A stretch of 64,000 nt of DNA from Malurus cyaneus samueli (Eukaryota > Chordata > Aves > Passeriformes > Maluridae). A model generated the notes under the pieces. That model was not told the origin of the DNA. It was given only the letters and a program-made list of their open reading frames with translations, and did no database searches. Positions 25,701 through 36,732 of this stretch are shown in pieces; position 1 is the first letter of the stretch, and each line of letters begins with the position of its first letter. A program made the translations under genes and the position numbers. The stretch covers positions 51,534,361 through 51,598,360 of the forward strand of contig CM019236.1 of assembly GCA_009741485.1 (NCBI GenBank). The letters are read 5' to 3'.

Positions 25701-28700
25701 TTGGGAAGACCTCACTGAACTTGGCTACCATCTCACTGAACTGCCAGTGGAGCCGCACCTCGGTAAAATGGTGTTGTGCGCCATCGTTTTGAAGTGCCTG
25801 GATCCTGTTCTTACCATTGCTTGTGCTCTTGCCTACCGAGATCCTTTTGTGCTGCCCACAGTGGCCTCTCAAAAGCGTGCAGCCATGCTGTGCAGGAAGC
25901 GTTTTACTGCAGGGACATTCAGTGACCACATGGTGCTTCTCAGGGCTTTTCAGGTATCCTTTCAGAATGAGTGCTATTCTCGGGAGAGCACACACCTGAG
26001 TAAATGATGTACTAGTCCAGTTGGACATAGAATGGTAGACCGTGGCTTTCCTGTTTATATGACTCAGTATTTCTGAGGGAACACATTTTGTGTTATCTTT
26101 TAAACCTGGTTAAATTTTGAGAATTCCAACAAGATGCTGCTTTATATCCTGCATAATTATCTGTATAGTAACATAATGAACTTAACATAATCATTGTATG
26201 TTTACGTTAACGAATGGGGAAATAATCTAGTAATTAAACAGCAAAGCAGGTTGGTACTTTGCTTTGGTTAATTTTGTTAATCTAAATTCTTAAAAATACA
26301 CGTTTTTAAATTTTAGATATTTAAATTAATAGGCAAATGTTAAAAAATTATTCACTACAGGCGTGGCAGAAGGCGCGCAGTGATGGCTGGGAGAGAGCCT
26401 TCTGTGAAAAGAACTTCCTGTCTCAAGCCACAATGGAAATCATTGTAGGAATGAGAACACAGTTGCTTGGCCAGCTTAGAGCCTCAGGTAAATAGGCTGG
26501 AAAAAGTTCTAACATAATTTTGGAGTCAAGTGTATACAATTCATAACAACAATAACATTTTCCTTCCTTAAGTTGAAAATGACCAGTACACACTCATGCT
26601 GGGCATGGTGGAGATGCTGGGGTGAGAAAATGTGGCTGGGGAACAGCTGGTATAACTGAAAGCACCCAGATTGTTCAGCTGCTGTCTTGCAGTGTTAGAC
26701 ATGTTTCCTTGGATTTTTATGTTCTAGTAAATTTTTTTCTTGAGGAAATTGTTAAAGATGAGTTCAGACCCTACGTTCTGAGGTAGAGTTGCTAAATTTC
26801 AACTCAGGATGTATGTCTGTGCTAAGTGTCCTGAATAAAGAAATCCCTAGGCCTTTATACCCTGTCAGGGCACCTGATCTTCATGTGCTCTGCATGTTCC
26901 TTTCACACTCCTCTTGATCAGTTTATGGTCTGGTGTCTTCTACCGCCTCGCTGGATGCTTTCTCCATGTCCAGTGTGGGCAGCCCATTACCTTCTGTTCC
27001 AGCTTGAGCCAGCCTTGGGGCCCTCCAAGGTCTCATCCTTTGTTCAAAGGTGTCCTGTCTTTGTTTCTTCCCCTGCTTAGCCATTCATGTTAACAAACAG
27101 TTCATTCAAAATTCAGCTACACTAGGTTTTGAGCAGGGCCCACGCATGCTAAGCTATAAGCATGTTACAATTAAAGTACACAATTTCTAATGTTCTGTTA
27201 AGTGAAGAAGTATTGTAAAAAGTTGTTCTGTTCTATGTTACTTTGAAACCCCTTACCGGGAAGGATCTCAGTGCATGGGTTTCTTCTTGATGCTGTTATT
27301 GTTGACAGTTGTGAAAAATGCAATTAATTTGTATTTTATTTCACTTCTTTTTTTTCAAATTCCTTTTGAGAAGCAAAAAAAAATAGATCTTAAATTCAAA
27401 CAAATATAACTCAGTTTTGACATCTCTCTTTTTTCAGGTTTTGTTAGAGGCAGAGGAGGAGCTGATATTAGAGATGCTAATATTAACTCTGAAAACTGGG
27501 CTGTAGTTAAAGCTGCCTTAGTGGCTGGGATGTATCCCAATCTTGTGCATGTAGACAGAGAGAAGCTTGTTGTAACTGGACCAAAGGAGAAGAAAGTGCG
27601 ATTTCATCCTACCTCTGTTCTCAGTCAACCTCAGTATAAAAAGGTAAAACCACTTCGAACTTTTTAGAAAATATTTTTTCTGGCAGGTGATAGAATGAAA
27701 AATTTGAGTTCATTTATTTTTCCAATATTTGAGTTTCATATTATTTTTCCAGTTAGTCCTGCTAAGTGGTGCTTTTACCAAGACAAAATGGTAAAAAGAA
27801 AAAGCTAGTTATAAAAGTATCTTGAAGATGTAACAATCTCTGCTCACTGTAGAAGGAAAAAGTTCTGCTCTGAAACTGGTATTTCTTTAGATCCTCTTTT
27901 AAAGCATGATATTTTGTTCCAAGATGATAGGGTAACTTGTGAGTCTGGTTGAATTTTCTTATGCTTTTTTAAGTCATGTATACGTAAATATTTATATATT
28001 TTTGCTACATACATAAAGTAAGAATTAAGTTAAAATTTCTTTTAATTACACATAGAGGATAAAATAGCCTAGTCCTATTTGCTCCTGCGCAGATTCCCCC
28101 AGTGAATGGCCAAACTGCAGCTGTTCAGGCACTCCCTACAGACTGGCTTATATATGACGAAATGACGAGAGCTCACAGGATAGCAAACATCAGGTGCTGT
28201 TCTGTTGTAACACCCATCACTGTGGCACTCTTCTGCGGACCAGCTAGGTTACCAAGTAATGCTTTACAGGCATGTCCATCCTCTCAAGGTATACTGGAGT
28301 CTGGATTTGGAATGTTTCCATTAGCATATGCTAGTATGTGATTTGGAAGGCTTATTTTTCAATTATATTTTCTACATATTTTGGCTAATTCTTAAAATGA
28401 CAGAGCTATATGTAGTTCCTGTAGCTGCTCAAGAATGGTTTATAGGCTCTGTAACCCATGTCTGAAATATGTGAATACTTGTAAGTTTGTATCTATAAAT
28501 TGCACTTCTACAGTTCTGGAGTCTCACAATTACAGTAAAGTTTTTAAGTAAATAAAAAATGCAACCAAAATGTTTAAAGACAATACTAATGCTGAGAAGT
28601 GTGGAACATGGGTTTTTTTTCGACAGCCTAGTTTATTTAGTACTTTGAACCAGATTATTCAAACTGAATAATGTAGTTATAATTAATATGGCAAATAATC

Positions 28701-31700
28701 GTATTGCTTCCAGTCGACATGCATTTTAAAGATTATTTTCTGCTGATAACTTTTAATGAAATTAGCCATATTATTAGCTAAAAGTAGTAATGTATTAAAA
28801 TTTTCTTTTTTTATATTTAAATGGAGTGCTGTAAGAAGCAAAAATTATCTATCTGTTGTCAGTTTTGTAAAAATACTAGTTTGACTTGAAGTAAGAGTCC
28901 ATGCTATTTGGAAGGTTTCCTCTTTAAACTGTTACCCTTAAAATAGTGTTAACACTGATTGAATTGCAATTTGAAAAAAAAAAAGAAAGGCATCTTAAAT
29001 AGCCGTGTGCATATATAACTTTTTTTTTCTTAATGGGGCTTTAAATATACAGTTATATAGTGGTACGAAGCCCAGGGCAATATACATTTTACAAACAACT
29101 TCAGGCAAAATTTGATAATGGCTTGTTATTGATGAAGGTACATGGAAGAGTCAGATCACATCAGTATAGAGGTTTACATAGTAGGTCCCTTAGGAGGTTT
29201 GGGAACTTGTTCTCACAACTGAAGCAAAGAATTTCACTAGTGTGCATATTCAGAAATTAAAGTGTGTTTACAAATGTTTGCATTTTAAATGAAAATGTAG
29301 AAGGAAAATTATTTTGTTGCTTGTAACACAGTAATGTTCAAGTTTTTGTAAGTGTGGATAATGCAGAAATGTTAATGCATCTTAATTCAGGAGATGGGGT
29401 ATCTAATGATAGCAGTGACAGTGAGATGGAGGACAGAACAACTTCTAATTTATCTCTGCTGAAGCTAGATGAGTGGCTCCACCTCAAACTGGACTCTGAA
29501 GTAAGTAATCTATCACTTCCATGCTTGTTTCATGTAGAAGGATATTTATGTCATATCATCCTAAAAAGATTTCTGGAGGAGTTGCATAACCAAAAAATTA
29601 CTGTATGAATGGCTGTCATGGTCCTTTCAAGCCTCTCAAATTTACGTGAGGATGTACTGTGGGAGTTAACTTTTATTTCATGAGTTCAGTAGGAAATGCG
29701 AAAACCAGACAAGCAGGCTCAATCTCCTTTTGTCCAGATTGTGGATAGTCAATTGTGTGAATTCACAAATTCAGCATCCAAGTTTTAGGGTTTCCTATGT
29801 ATTGTAGCAACCTGTAACTCTCAAATTTTACACCTATGAGCAAAAAGGAGCAAAAAATCAGTTACCTAGCCAACTGTGAGAGTGCTTATCTTTCTTCCTC
29901 TATCATGGTGCTGCTGTCCCACATATCACATTGGGAAGCATGAAAGCCGCAGCAGTCAGCTACTGTTGGATCTGCTTGAGAAGCACTTTAGGTAATCTGA
30001 TATATTATAATTTCCAGATTGGCATTTTGATCCATTTTCTTAAGTTAGCAGATTCTAAAGAAACTGCCAGACAAAAGAAAACGGCTGCAGGAAAGAGCAA
30101 GCTGCACATGGTAGTGGCTACATAATGGCCCCTCTGCTCTTTGTGGCCCCTGTATTGCCTGTTTTGAAAGAGCGCATATCTATGTATAGGTGTTTTTATT
30201 TATTTATGTGATGCTCCCAGCACACAAGGCCTTACTTAGGTTGAGTTGCATTAGCCAAAATTTGAGCGGGAGAGAACAGTTACAGTGGCATATTGTCTAT
30301 TTCCTTCTCTGAGAGGATGACTATAGAGTTTATTGACTGAAATGGAGTACCTGAAACTGGAACTGCTGAAAGAAAATTGCTGTCAGGTTTTAGAAAAAGA
30401 AGAAAAAAGCCCCAACTTTTGAAGATAGAAATCTTCAGGTTATTGAGAAGCTGTGGCTGTGTTAGAAGGTAGAGTAACCAGAGGTCTTTTCATCGAGTAT
30501 GGCTAAAGACCCCATAAATACAGACTGAATTGGCAGGAAGGGCATTAGACATGAAAAGACTGCTATTTCAAAAGAAGATAAACTTTTAAAATGAAAAATT
30601 AAATATCCTATGTCTTTACAGTAGAATTTTAAGTTTTGTGGAGACCTGCATGAAATATTTTAGAAATCACCTTGTACCTGAGGAAAGAAAAGATAGCTGC
30701 TTAATTTAAACTTGAGGTTTTTTCCCCCTCTGCAAGACCTTAGTCTTGCATTTCAGTTTGCCAGAATGCCAACTGCTGCCTGATAGGAAAGACCTTAAGC
30801 TACCCTTTGCCTCACTGATCTAAGTTTTATTAGTTGTTAACAGAACTGAAATTCATTACAGGCTGCTGGTTTGCTGTTGCAACTCAGACAAAAGTGGCAT
30901 AGCTTATTTCTGCGTCGTATGCGATCTCCTTCTAAATCTTGGTCTCAAGTTGAGGAAGGAATTGTAAGAGCAGTTGTGGCTGTTTTAACTGCTGAAGAAC
31001 AGTCTGCAGGTTTGCAGCAGCCTTCAGGAATTGGTCAGAGACCAAGACCTGTGCCTTCTGAAGATCTTCGTTTAGCATCTACGTGGAGGTCAACTAACCC
31101 CAGAAGAGACACAGCAGAAACGGAATTCTCAGACTTCTCTAATGCTGAAAAGTAAGCTGTTGAGATCTTCCAGACACTTCAGGTTGTGATTTATTTGCCT
31201 ATAAAAGCATCACTTGACTTTCTGCTGGTATTAAGAAGAAAGAAACGATATAAATACAGCTGAAGGGTTTGATACTCTCCTAGGCTGCGTTGTAGTTGTA
31301 TGGCAGCTGTTTGGGAGACCAGTCAGAAATACTGTCCTTGGGAGTAGCAGAAGAGGTTTAACCATAACATTCAGAAAGGACGCATGCTTTTTTCATTTAA
31401 TGTTAAGTATGTTTTAGAATTAGTATAATATGTGTGGTTATCCAGTAGGCTGATATGTAGATGCATCTTGTTCTGTGACTTCCTGCAAAACTCATGGTCT
31501 GTTGTGTGTCTGCCTTCACTTTTTAGAGGTCTGATGAAGTCTACACATTCTACACTTCACCAGCCAAGGAAGTACAAACGAAAAAATATTTTGCACTCCA
31601 AACAAACCTCAGATGACAGGTCAGATCAATCATCGCTGAAATCTGCAGACAGCAGTAGCTTGCCTAGCCCCTGTGCTAGTCCGTCTTCTCCAATATCTGG

Positions 31701-34700
31701 AAAGGTAGAGTTCCCATAGCCATACTACCCGGCTCTCCAAAATTAATTGAACATCTTACTGATACCTTTCAGCAACCATCAGCTATTATATTGATAAATT
31801 AAGAACCTTAGATTTTCATTAACTACCACATATTAATTCTTTCTGCACTGAAAATATAGCATAAATATCCCTGTTATACTAGTTTAATACAATCAAAATA
31901 TTCTTTGCAGACTTCTGAAGTAAAGCTATTCAAAGTGGAAAAAAACCTCAATTTTGGGGGGTTTGGTTTTCTTGGTTTTTTTTTTTTGAAACTTGGTATA
32001 ATAAACAGTTACAGTGTATGCAGTATGTGCATTTCTGAAGTCTGGATTCTGTCTTCCTCTGTTTCTGTTATGGCATACATTGGTACTGATTCCCATAAGT
32101 TTTGTGTTATCTGCTACATTATGACTGCCTGGCAGATTTTTTACAATTACTTTAATAAATTGTACTTTTTTAGTGAGGTTATTTTCATAGTTCTACCTGT
32201 GTTTTTTAAATTCAGCCAGTGTTACAGAGAGGAAATTTATTTCCTGAAAATGGAGATGCAAGTAGTGTGCTGCAGGCTGCAGTCTAGGGTGATTAATTTT
32301 GTCTCATCTGTAGGTGTCTCAGACTTCAAGGATTTTTAATTGATCACTAGACTATTTAGGCCTATTCTGTTATAATTGTTTGCTGCCATTCATGAATGAA
32401 TTTATAATTCTGAAAAGTGCTTACAAATATAAAATAGATGTAAAATATACTTTAAAATAAATTCAGACACAATCAGCTGATAGTGTGTTCCTTATGTAAT
32501 CTTGGAGAGGAGAGGAAGAGTTCAGTGAAGGGATTTCTGTCTTCATATGTGTAAAACTTCAGAATTAAAGCCTGGTTTATTTTGCTGCATTTATTAATTT
32601 AATTTAATTTTTTCAGAGTTCCCAATTATCTTCACCAAGACAAAATATGCCAGTTCGGTACTTTATAATAAAAAGTAACAACTTGCAGAACATCGCTATT
32701 TCTCAGCAGAAGGGTATATGGTCCACTACACCAAGTAACGAACAAAAACTGAATAGAGCCTTTTTGGAGAGCAGCATGGTTTACTTAATATTTTCTGTTC
32801 AAGGGTCTGGACACTTCCAGGTGAGTCCTTAGCTGATACCAACTGCTGGTGGTGGTTGATAGTTTAGGAGAGTGCAGCAAATGGGTGTGTACAGTATGGA
32901 AGGTTTTGCTTATGACTTTTGACCTTCTAATAAGCAGAGTATTGTGCCAATTTCTCTGGGTTCTTAGGAAGGAGTACCTTATTCTCCAGAATAGTCCCTG
33001 TTAATGAACTCAGTTTGTCCCTCAAAGCATAAAACTAAATTGCCTCCAAACATAATGAGTTCAGAATAATGTTTCTACCCTACATAATTGCTTTAAAACA
33101 GTAACAATGGAACAAACGAAAAAATCCATACACAGCAGGGGATTGCTGCTATTTTCTCTGCATGCGTAAGTGAATTATGTAAGTGAACGAGAAGATAACA
33201 TCAAGTCGCAGCTTTCTAAAGCCAGGAAACTCATAGGTGGCTTTAATACAACTTTTAGTTAGAACTGTTTTGCTGGAACTATAGTTTCTCAGAGTTAGGA
33301 AAGTGGAAAGTCATGGTCATGATTCTTTCGGAACTGTTTTGACTTCACATTTTGTAAGGTATTTGTCAACAATTTGCTGACAAATTTGTGGCCGGTTTCA
33401 AGACTTGACCTGCTAATGCAAAGTTCCAAGTTAGCTGTGTTGTAGAGCCTTCTAAAGTCAATTGTTCCAAGTAAAGAAAGTTCAATTTACCTCTTTTTAT
33501 ATTAGAAACTATTCATAAAAGTCAGCTGAACTTAAAATTTAATGAACAAGTCCACATGCGGAGGTCTTGGTGGTACCACTGAAGGATTGTGGTGGAATGA
33601 TGCATACATACACAATGATTTAGCAAATGGAGATGCCATATTAGAAAGTAATTTTCAGCATGCCAGCTGAATCTGAAAATGGGGTGTTCTAGCAGTGCTC
33701 TTAGATAAGAAAGTTATGAGGGGAAGACATACTGAAGTCAGGATGTAGGTGGATTATGTTCCCTTGCTATTCCAGTTTTGACAAAGCACTGGACCTTCAT
33801 GGGAATGGGAGATTAACATTGCTGATAATATTCTCTTGTCTTGGGTGTCTCTTTACATTCCACCTTTGTTTTTCCTCTGTTCCTTTTATTAATTTTCCTT
33901 GATTTTCATTGAAGGCTTGAGCTGTCTAGGACTGCATGACTTACACACTTACTAGTGTGCTAGTAACTTTAGCCAGTGCACTGCATCTCTTGGATTCCTA
34001 AGTTATAACTGGAGTAATTTGCCTAAACCGTTGTGCATGGCCTGGGTTTATTTTTGGGTTTTTTTTTGGTATGTGTGTATGTTTAAAGGGTATCCTTAAG
34101 TAACTTAGATGCAATTTTGGATTTGTGGTTTCTTTAATTTTCTTTCTGAATACTTGTCTTGTTGGAATTTCTTTCACCTTTGTCGAAGAAGGAGCTTTAA
34201 GCAACTTTGCCTTCTTTCTTTGGAGAACAATGACACATTTTTAATTGTATGTGAAAGTTTGTTAACAGAGAGGGAACAAGGGAAAGAAGGAATGGGTTTT
34301 TGCAAGAATTCTGTACAGGTAGCAAGGAATAACTAATGAACATAGAACATTTGTCTTGATACCTTGCACTCTAAATGTTTTTACAACAGCTTTTCAGCCT
34401 CTGATACAAAGCTTAAAAAGAGCCTTGAATGGTAATTGTGAGAGGTGAATTGAAAGACATAATTTGTGGTCAAATTCTAGAAGGTATATGTGAAGTGGAA
34501 AAAGCAAATGATATTTCTAACTTTCTAGGTGTAAATATTTTAGAAGATGCAACTTCGTGTGGGTGAGTGTTTGAATCACTTTGAAACTAATTTGAAAGTT
34601 TCATATTAAGTCCACTCATTTATTTAATTCCAGTATAAATAGATATGCTCTCATTATGTCTGCTCTTTCATATTTTCATTTTTCTTCCAGGGTTTTGCTA

Positions 34701-36139
34701 CTATGGGTTCTTCAATAGGGTCTGAGAAAAGTCAGGACTGGGGATCTTCTGGATTTGGAGGTGTATTTAAGGTGGAGTGGATCCGAAAAGAAAGCATTCC
34801 TTTTCAGTTTGCACACCATTTGCTCAACCCTTGGAATGACAATAAGAAAGTACAAATAAGCAGAGATGGCCAGGTAATTATTCTCTTCTAAATTCTTTAC
34901 TTGATAGAGCTATGTTTTGTTTATTAGCTTATTCAGCCTTGAGCTCAATTGTGCTCATGTATTTATTAACACAAATCACAGTTCCTCGGTGCGCATTTTA
35001 CCTTCTGCTAATATAGAATTACTGTTGAAGTAGTGGATTTTTTAAAATCAAACCAGTTTCTTGCTTGATGCTTATTTTAAAAACCTCAACATTGAAAGCT
35101 GGATTATTCCAAAATGTGGTTTTGTTGCTTAAAAAAAAAAAAAAATCCAGTAGTTTGTTTTCTGTTTGCTTAGGATGTGTTCCCTGAGATCAGATAGTCT
35201 GTAATACCAAAATAACTGTTCATAATTAGAGGTTTGCAATTCCATAATGCCTGAAAGGAATCTTGATATTTGAGGTAGAGTAAAGGTAAGTACTATTCCT
35301 CAATTCATTAAAGCTAAATGTAACTACAAAAAGCCAGAAAAGAATTTGGACAAGTATTTTCTGTGGCAGTTTCTGCATTCTCAGTGCCCTCTCAAAACAT
35401 CTCCTTGATTCTAGATTCTAGAGATAAACTTTTTCTAGTGTCTTCTCATTGCTTCCCCCAAACCTCTCCAGTTGTAAGACTGAGGAAAGGAGCATACTGT
35501 AAGTATAAGAAAAGGAACTTAGCACACATTGAAGTTGACAATGCTTCTCTCCTAAGTGGCTCTTAAGACATGAAGAATCTCAACAATATCAAAAAGAAAT
35601 TATTTATATTAAGGTCCGTGATTCTGCCAAGAGCCACTTCATTGCCTGTGACCTGCCTTTCCGGGTTCTCCACCACACTTAATAGACTTAAACGTAAAAG
35701 ATGTGGAGAACAAGGATCTTCAGTTAATAAGGAAGTGACCTGTGGAAGGCAGGAATTACATGGTGCACCTGTTTTTATGGTGGTGTATTCTTTGGGAATT
35801 CTTTTGTGAGAACCGACATCTTGCTTGAATGAAAAAACACCAACAACCTGTAGGCTGATGTTGTGTATGGAAATTTTTTATCACCTGTGGGCCTTTGTAG
35901 TAGGAATAATGCTAATATATGTCACAATAGCAAATGGAATGAACTCTTTCAGAAATACTGGAAGCCTGCACCAGCAACCTGTTCTAAGGATTTTGTGATA
36001 GTTTCTATATGTACAATAGCAGCAGTGCTAATAACTTTTCTAATTTCCTGATCATTTCCAGGAGCTGGAACCACAGGTTGGAGAGCAGTTGCTGCAGCTT
36101 TGGGACCATATTCCTTTGGAAGGGAAAAACCCCAACTGA
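8744..36139 (+). CDS. YTHDC2: YTHDC2, 3'-5' RNA helicase and YTH-domain m6A reader
   Basis: YTHDC2 binds m6A RNA, acts as a 3'-5' helicase and works with MEIOC and XRN1 in the cytoplasm to drive entry into meiosis. Coding exons by splice sites: 8744-8923, 9143-9232, 10657-10853, 13034-13233, 13895-14061, 16889-16991, 18175-18331, 18679-18786, 19858-20006, 20450-20580, about 20951-21069, 21324-21389, 22282-22460, 22633-22729, 22810-22897, 22989-23069, 23837-23919, 24960-25065, 25200-25319, 25681-25953, 26361-26487, 27438-27643, 28093-28288, 29391-29500, 30862-31151, 31527-31704, 32617-32820, 34691-34873, 36062-36139. Domain order: R3H, helicase with ankyrin insert, HA2, OB, disordered linker, YTH. 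The start [12 protein letters not shown] matches the human start. Odd: frame breaks in exons 1, 2 and 10-12, all small indels in an otherwise well-conserved gene, so probably sequence errors. Identity is secure; the exact exon 11 borders are not. Confidence 0.95.
9652..9904 (+). mobile_element. CR1 LINE fragment in YTHDC2 intron 2
   Basis: Sense-strand CR1 wording is visible: a CACCTGGAGGGTTGTGTC-like stretch, then AGAGGGTGGAGCATC and CAGCCTAGAGAAGACAAGG, then AGTACTTGAAATGAGGG. These follow the order of the 3' part of the avian CR1 consensus. It is degenerate, truncated at both ends and noncoding. Confidence 0.8.
10920..11415. other. Assembly gap (496 N) in YTHDC2 intron 3
   Basis: Run of N inside intron 3 (10854-13033). 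Flanking exons 3 and 4 join in phase, so no known coding exon need be missing here. The rest of the intron (11416-13033) is AT-rich with nothing recognised. Confidence 0.99.
13034..14061 (+). CDS. YTHDC2: YTHDC2 exons 4-5: helicase motifs I and Ia
   Basis: Exon 4 (13034-13233) carries [18 protein letters not shown] and the Walker A loop GDTGSGKTT that binds the ATP phosphates. Exon 5 (13895-14061) carries IPQFILDDC, motif Ia [16 protein letters not shown] and the [11 protein letters not shown] motif shared by DEAH/RHA helicases. Both exons are intact and end in GT donors (GTATGT, GTACTG). Confidence 0.95.
13657..13740. repeat. Poly-T / TTTTG low-complexity tract in intron 4
   Basis: An almost pure T run with a few G interruptions (TTTTG units) lies about 155 bp upstream of exon 5. 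It could be the reversed tail of an old retroelement or simple slippage. The open frame across it is only poly-phenylalanine and is not a gene. Confidence 0.9.
14062..15483 (+). other. YTHDC2: YTHDC2 intron 5 left part, nothing recognised
   Basis: About 1.4 kb of A-rich intronic sequence between exon 5 and the LTR. There is no exon of the family, no RNA gene and no repeat that I could name. Purine-rich stretches around 14570-15130 may be decayed mobile DNA. Confidence 0.4.
15484..16500 (+). mobile_element. Solo LTR of an avian class III (ERVL-type) endogenous retrovirus in YTHDC2 intron 5
   Basis: About 1 kb with LTR organisation in the same sense as the gene: TGTGTGGCAGGG start, GC-rich U3-like central part with GGAGCACATGGAG and GGAGGATCCTGTCCC, AATAAA at 16315-16320 followed by CTAAACTAAG, then AGTCTGTTTTGCCC, CTGTCCAGCTGAGGAGG and CATCCAGCCAAGGTCAGCC near the end. 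This order matches a common neoavian ERVL-type LTR. No internal viral gene region is present, so it is a solo LTR left by recombination. No clear target-site duplication was seen. It supplies a sense-strand polyadenylation signal inside the intron. Confidence 0.8.
16889..18331 (+). CDS. YTHDC2: YTHDC2 exons 6-7: helicase motif II (DEVH) and III
   Basis: Exon 6 (16889-16991) reads [19 protein letters not shown] and ends THVIV. Exon 7 (18175-18331) opens with [12 protein letters not shown] and contains the motif III region [17 protein letters not shown]. The DEVH box, in place of DEAH, is also found in mammalian YTHDC2 and is the Mg-ATP binding and hydrolysis motif. The 1.2-kb intron between them holds nothing recognised. 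Confidence 0.95.
18679..20006 (+). CDS. YTHDC2: YTHDC2 exons 8-9: end of RecA1 and acidic linker
   Basis: Exon 8 (18679-18786) reads [18 protein letters not shown] and ends KEKQQ with a less usual donor, GTTGGT. Exon 9 (19858-20006) continues [17 protein letters not shown], then a divergent serine- and glutamate-rich stretch ending SDTVFNQL. The 1.07-kb intron between them is AT-rich with no recognised element. Confidence 0.92.
20450..21389 (+). CDS. YTHDC2: YTHDC2 exons 10-12: ankyrin-repeat insert, frame broken
   Basis: Exon 10 (20450-20580) is clean through [19 protein letters not shown] and DIWLHKD, then loses several single bases after about 20540. Exon 11 (about 20951-21069) keeps words such as CACAGTGAAAC and GGGAGAGGCTTTG but has roughly five indels, so no frame survives. 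Exon 12 (21324-21389) keeps DWAKHFG, then shifts again. Splice sites (GTAAGT at 20581, CAG before 21324, GTAAGC at 21390) are present. In mammals this insert lies within the helicase core and helps bind XRN1. The clustered single-base losses with intact flanks point to sequence error, not decay. Confidence 0.8.
22282..23919 (+). CDS. YTHDC2: YTHDC2 exons 13-17: RecA2 helicase half, motifs IV-VI
   Basis: Exon 13 (22282-22460) [19 protein letters not shown]...[10 protein letters not shown]; exon 14 (22633-22729) [18 protein letters not shown]; exon 15 (22810-22897) [12 protein letters not shown]; exon 16 (22989-23069) [19 protein letters not shown], the motif V region; exon 17 (23837-23919) [19 protein letters not shown], ending in the first half of motif VI, QRKGR. 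All exons are open and joined by standard splice sites. Confidence 0.95.
23920..24959 (+). other. YTHDC2: YTHDC2 intron 17, possible old repeat
   Basis: About 1 kb. The stretch 23980-24330 contains words (CTAGCCTCATCCAATATCATGT and around) that look like decayed mobile DNA, but I cannot name a family. No coding exon is expected or seen. Confidence 0.35.
24960..25953 (+). CDS. YTHDC2: YTHDC2 exons 18-20: motif VI end, winged helix and HA2 domain
   Basis: Exon 18 (24960-25065) begins [18 protein letters not shown], which completes motif VI QRKGRAGR across the intron. Exon 19 (25200-25319) [19 protein letters not shown]; exon 20 (25681-25953) [20 protein letters not shown]...LEPHLGK-type HA2 residues and [14 protein letters not shown]. 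The HA2 region couples ATP hydrolysis to RNA movement in DEAH helicases. All are intact. Confidence 0.95.
26361..28288 (+). CDS. YTHDC2: YTHDC2 exons 21-23: HA2 end and OB fold
   Basis: Exon 21 (26361-26487) [20 protein letters not shown]; exon 22 (27438-27643) [20 protein letters not shown]...[12 protein letters not shown]; exon 23 (28093-28288) [20 protein letters not shown] and [20 protein letters not shown] end exon 23 at 28288 (CAAG|GTATAC, phase 1), because exon 24 then continues in frame as [15 protein letters not shown]. The 0.95-kb intron 21 and the 1.1-kb intron 23 hold no recognised element. Confidence 0.92.
29391..31704 (+). CDS. YTHDC2: YTHDC2 exons 24-26: disordered serine-rich linker
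   Basis: Exon 24 (29391-29500) [19 protein letters not shown]; exon 25 (30862-31151) [35 protein letters not shown] and a polar tail; exon 26 (31527-31704) [15 protein letters not shown], then [20 protein letters not shown]. The last part is low-complexity and Ser/Pro-rich, as in mammals, and leads into the YTH domain. Intron 24 (29501-30861) contains nothing recognised. Confidence 0.93.
32617..34873 (+). CDS. YTHDC2: YTHDC2 exons 27-28: YTH m6A-binding domain
   Basis: Exon 27 (32617-32820) [18 protein letters not shown]...[18 protein letters not shown]...[14 protein letters not shown]. Exon 28 (34691-34873) [19 protein letters not shown]...[18 protein letters not shown]...[19 protein letters not shown]. 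The two tryptophans that cage methyl-adenine in the human protein are both present: GIWST (codon 32719-32721) and SQDWG (codon 34739-34741). The 1.87-kb intron between them shows no recognised repeat. Confidence 0.96.
36062..36139 (+). CDS. YTHDC2: YTHDC2 exon 29: last coding exon and stop
   Basis: After the acceptor TCATTTCCAG the frame reads [20 protein letters not shown] and ends GKNPN at TGA 36137-36139. This is the expected short C-terminal helix of the family. A second splice pair further on (donor-like GTAGTC at about 36165, acceptor TTTTTTCTAG at about 36316) could place part of the 3' UTR in another exon. Confidence 0.93.
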   Translation, partial: ELEPQVGEQLLQLWDHIPLEGKNPN

Positions 36140-36726
36140 TTAAGCATGTCAGGCAATGTGATAGAGGTAGTCATTATTTCATATATTGCTTTCTGGTTTT
36201 ATGATAGAGGAAAAGGAGTCAACATACACTGTATCATTGTGGTACTGTGATTTGTAGCTTGTGGAAGAGCAGGTGCACCAAGGACTAAATATTCTCTTCC
36301 TTTTTATTTTTTCTAGCTGACATTGTTGAAACATCAGCTCTAACCACTAGAACCAGCAGCATGACTACAATACAAAAATGAGGAAGAGGGTGGTGCAACA
36401 ATCTAATTACTGAAGCTGTTAGTCATAATGTGCAGCTAGCAGTGGTAAAAAAGAGGGAATTATGTTTGTTTCAGTGTTTCCTTGTTGTAACAAATGTCAA
36501 TAAGGTTATCCACAAACTTGTTTTTGACTGGATTATTTTTTCTACTGTAGTGTGCAGGTATTTAAAAATGTGGTAAAGTTCAAACCTAAGTTTAAAGCAA
36601 TGGACCACATGTAAGTTGTTTATGGTTTAAAATACCTCAGCACACAGTTTACATTTAAAGCATTTTCAACCCAGTGAATGTGTAAAAGAAACCAGTTTCA
36701 TGTTAATTGATGGTTCTTGCAGTTTT

Positions 36727-36732
36727 AATAAA
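36727..36732 (+). promoter_or_regulatory. YTHDC2: Candidate poly(A) signal for YTHDC2
   Basis: AATAAA about 590 bp after the stop, in AT-rich sequence and repeated as AATAAATTAATT. It would give a 3' UTR of about 0.6 kb. Other weaker signals follow near 37066. Confidence 0.55.

Noticed and set aside
28261..28275. A GC-type splice donor (CAG|GCATGT) ending YTHDC2 exon 23
   Set aside because: A normal donor CAAG|GTATAC at 28288 joins exon 24 in the correct phase (SSQ-GDGVSND); the GC site would put exon 24 out of frame.
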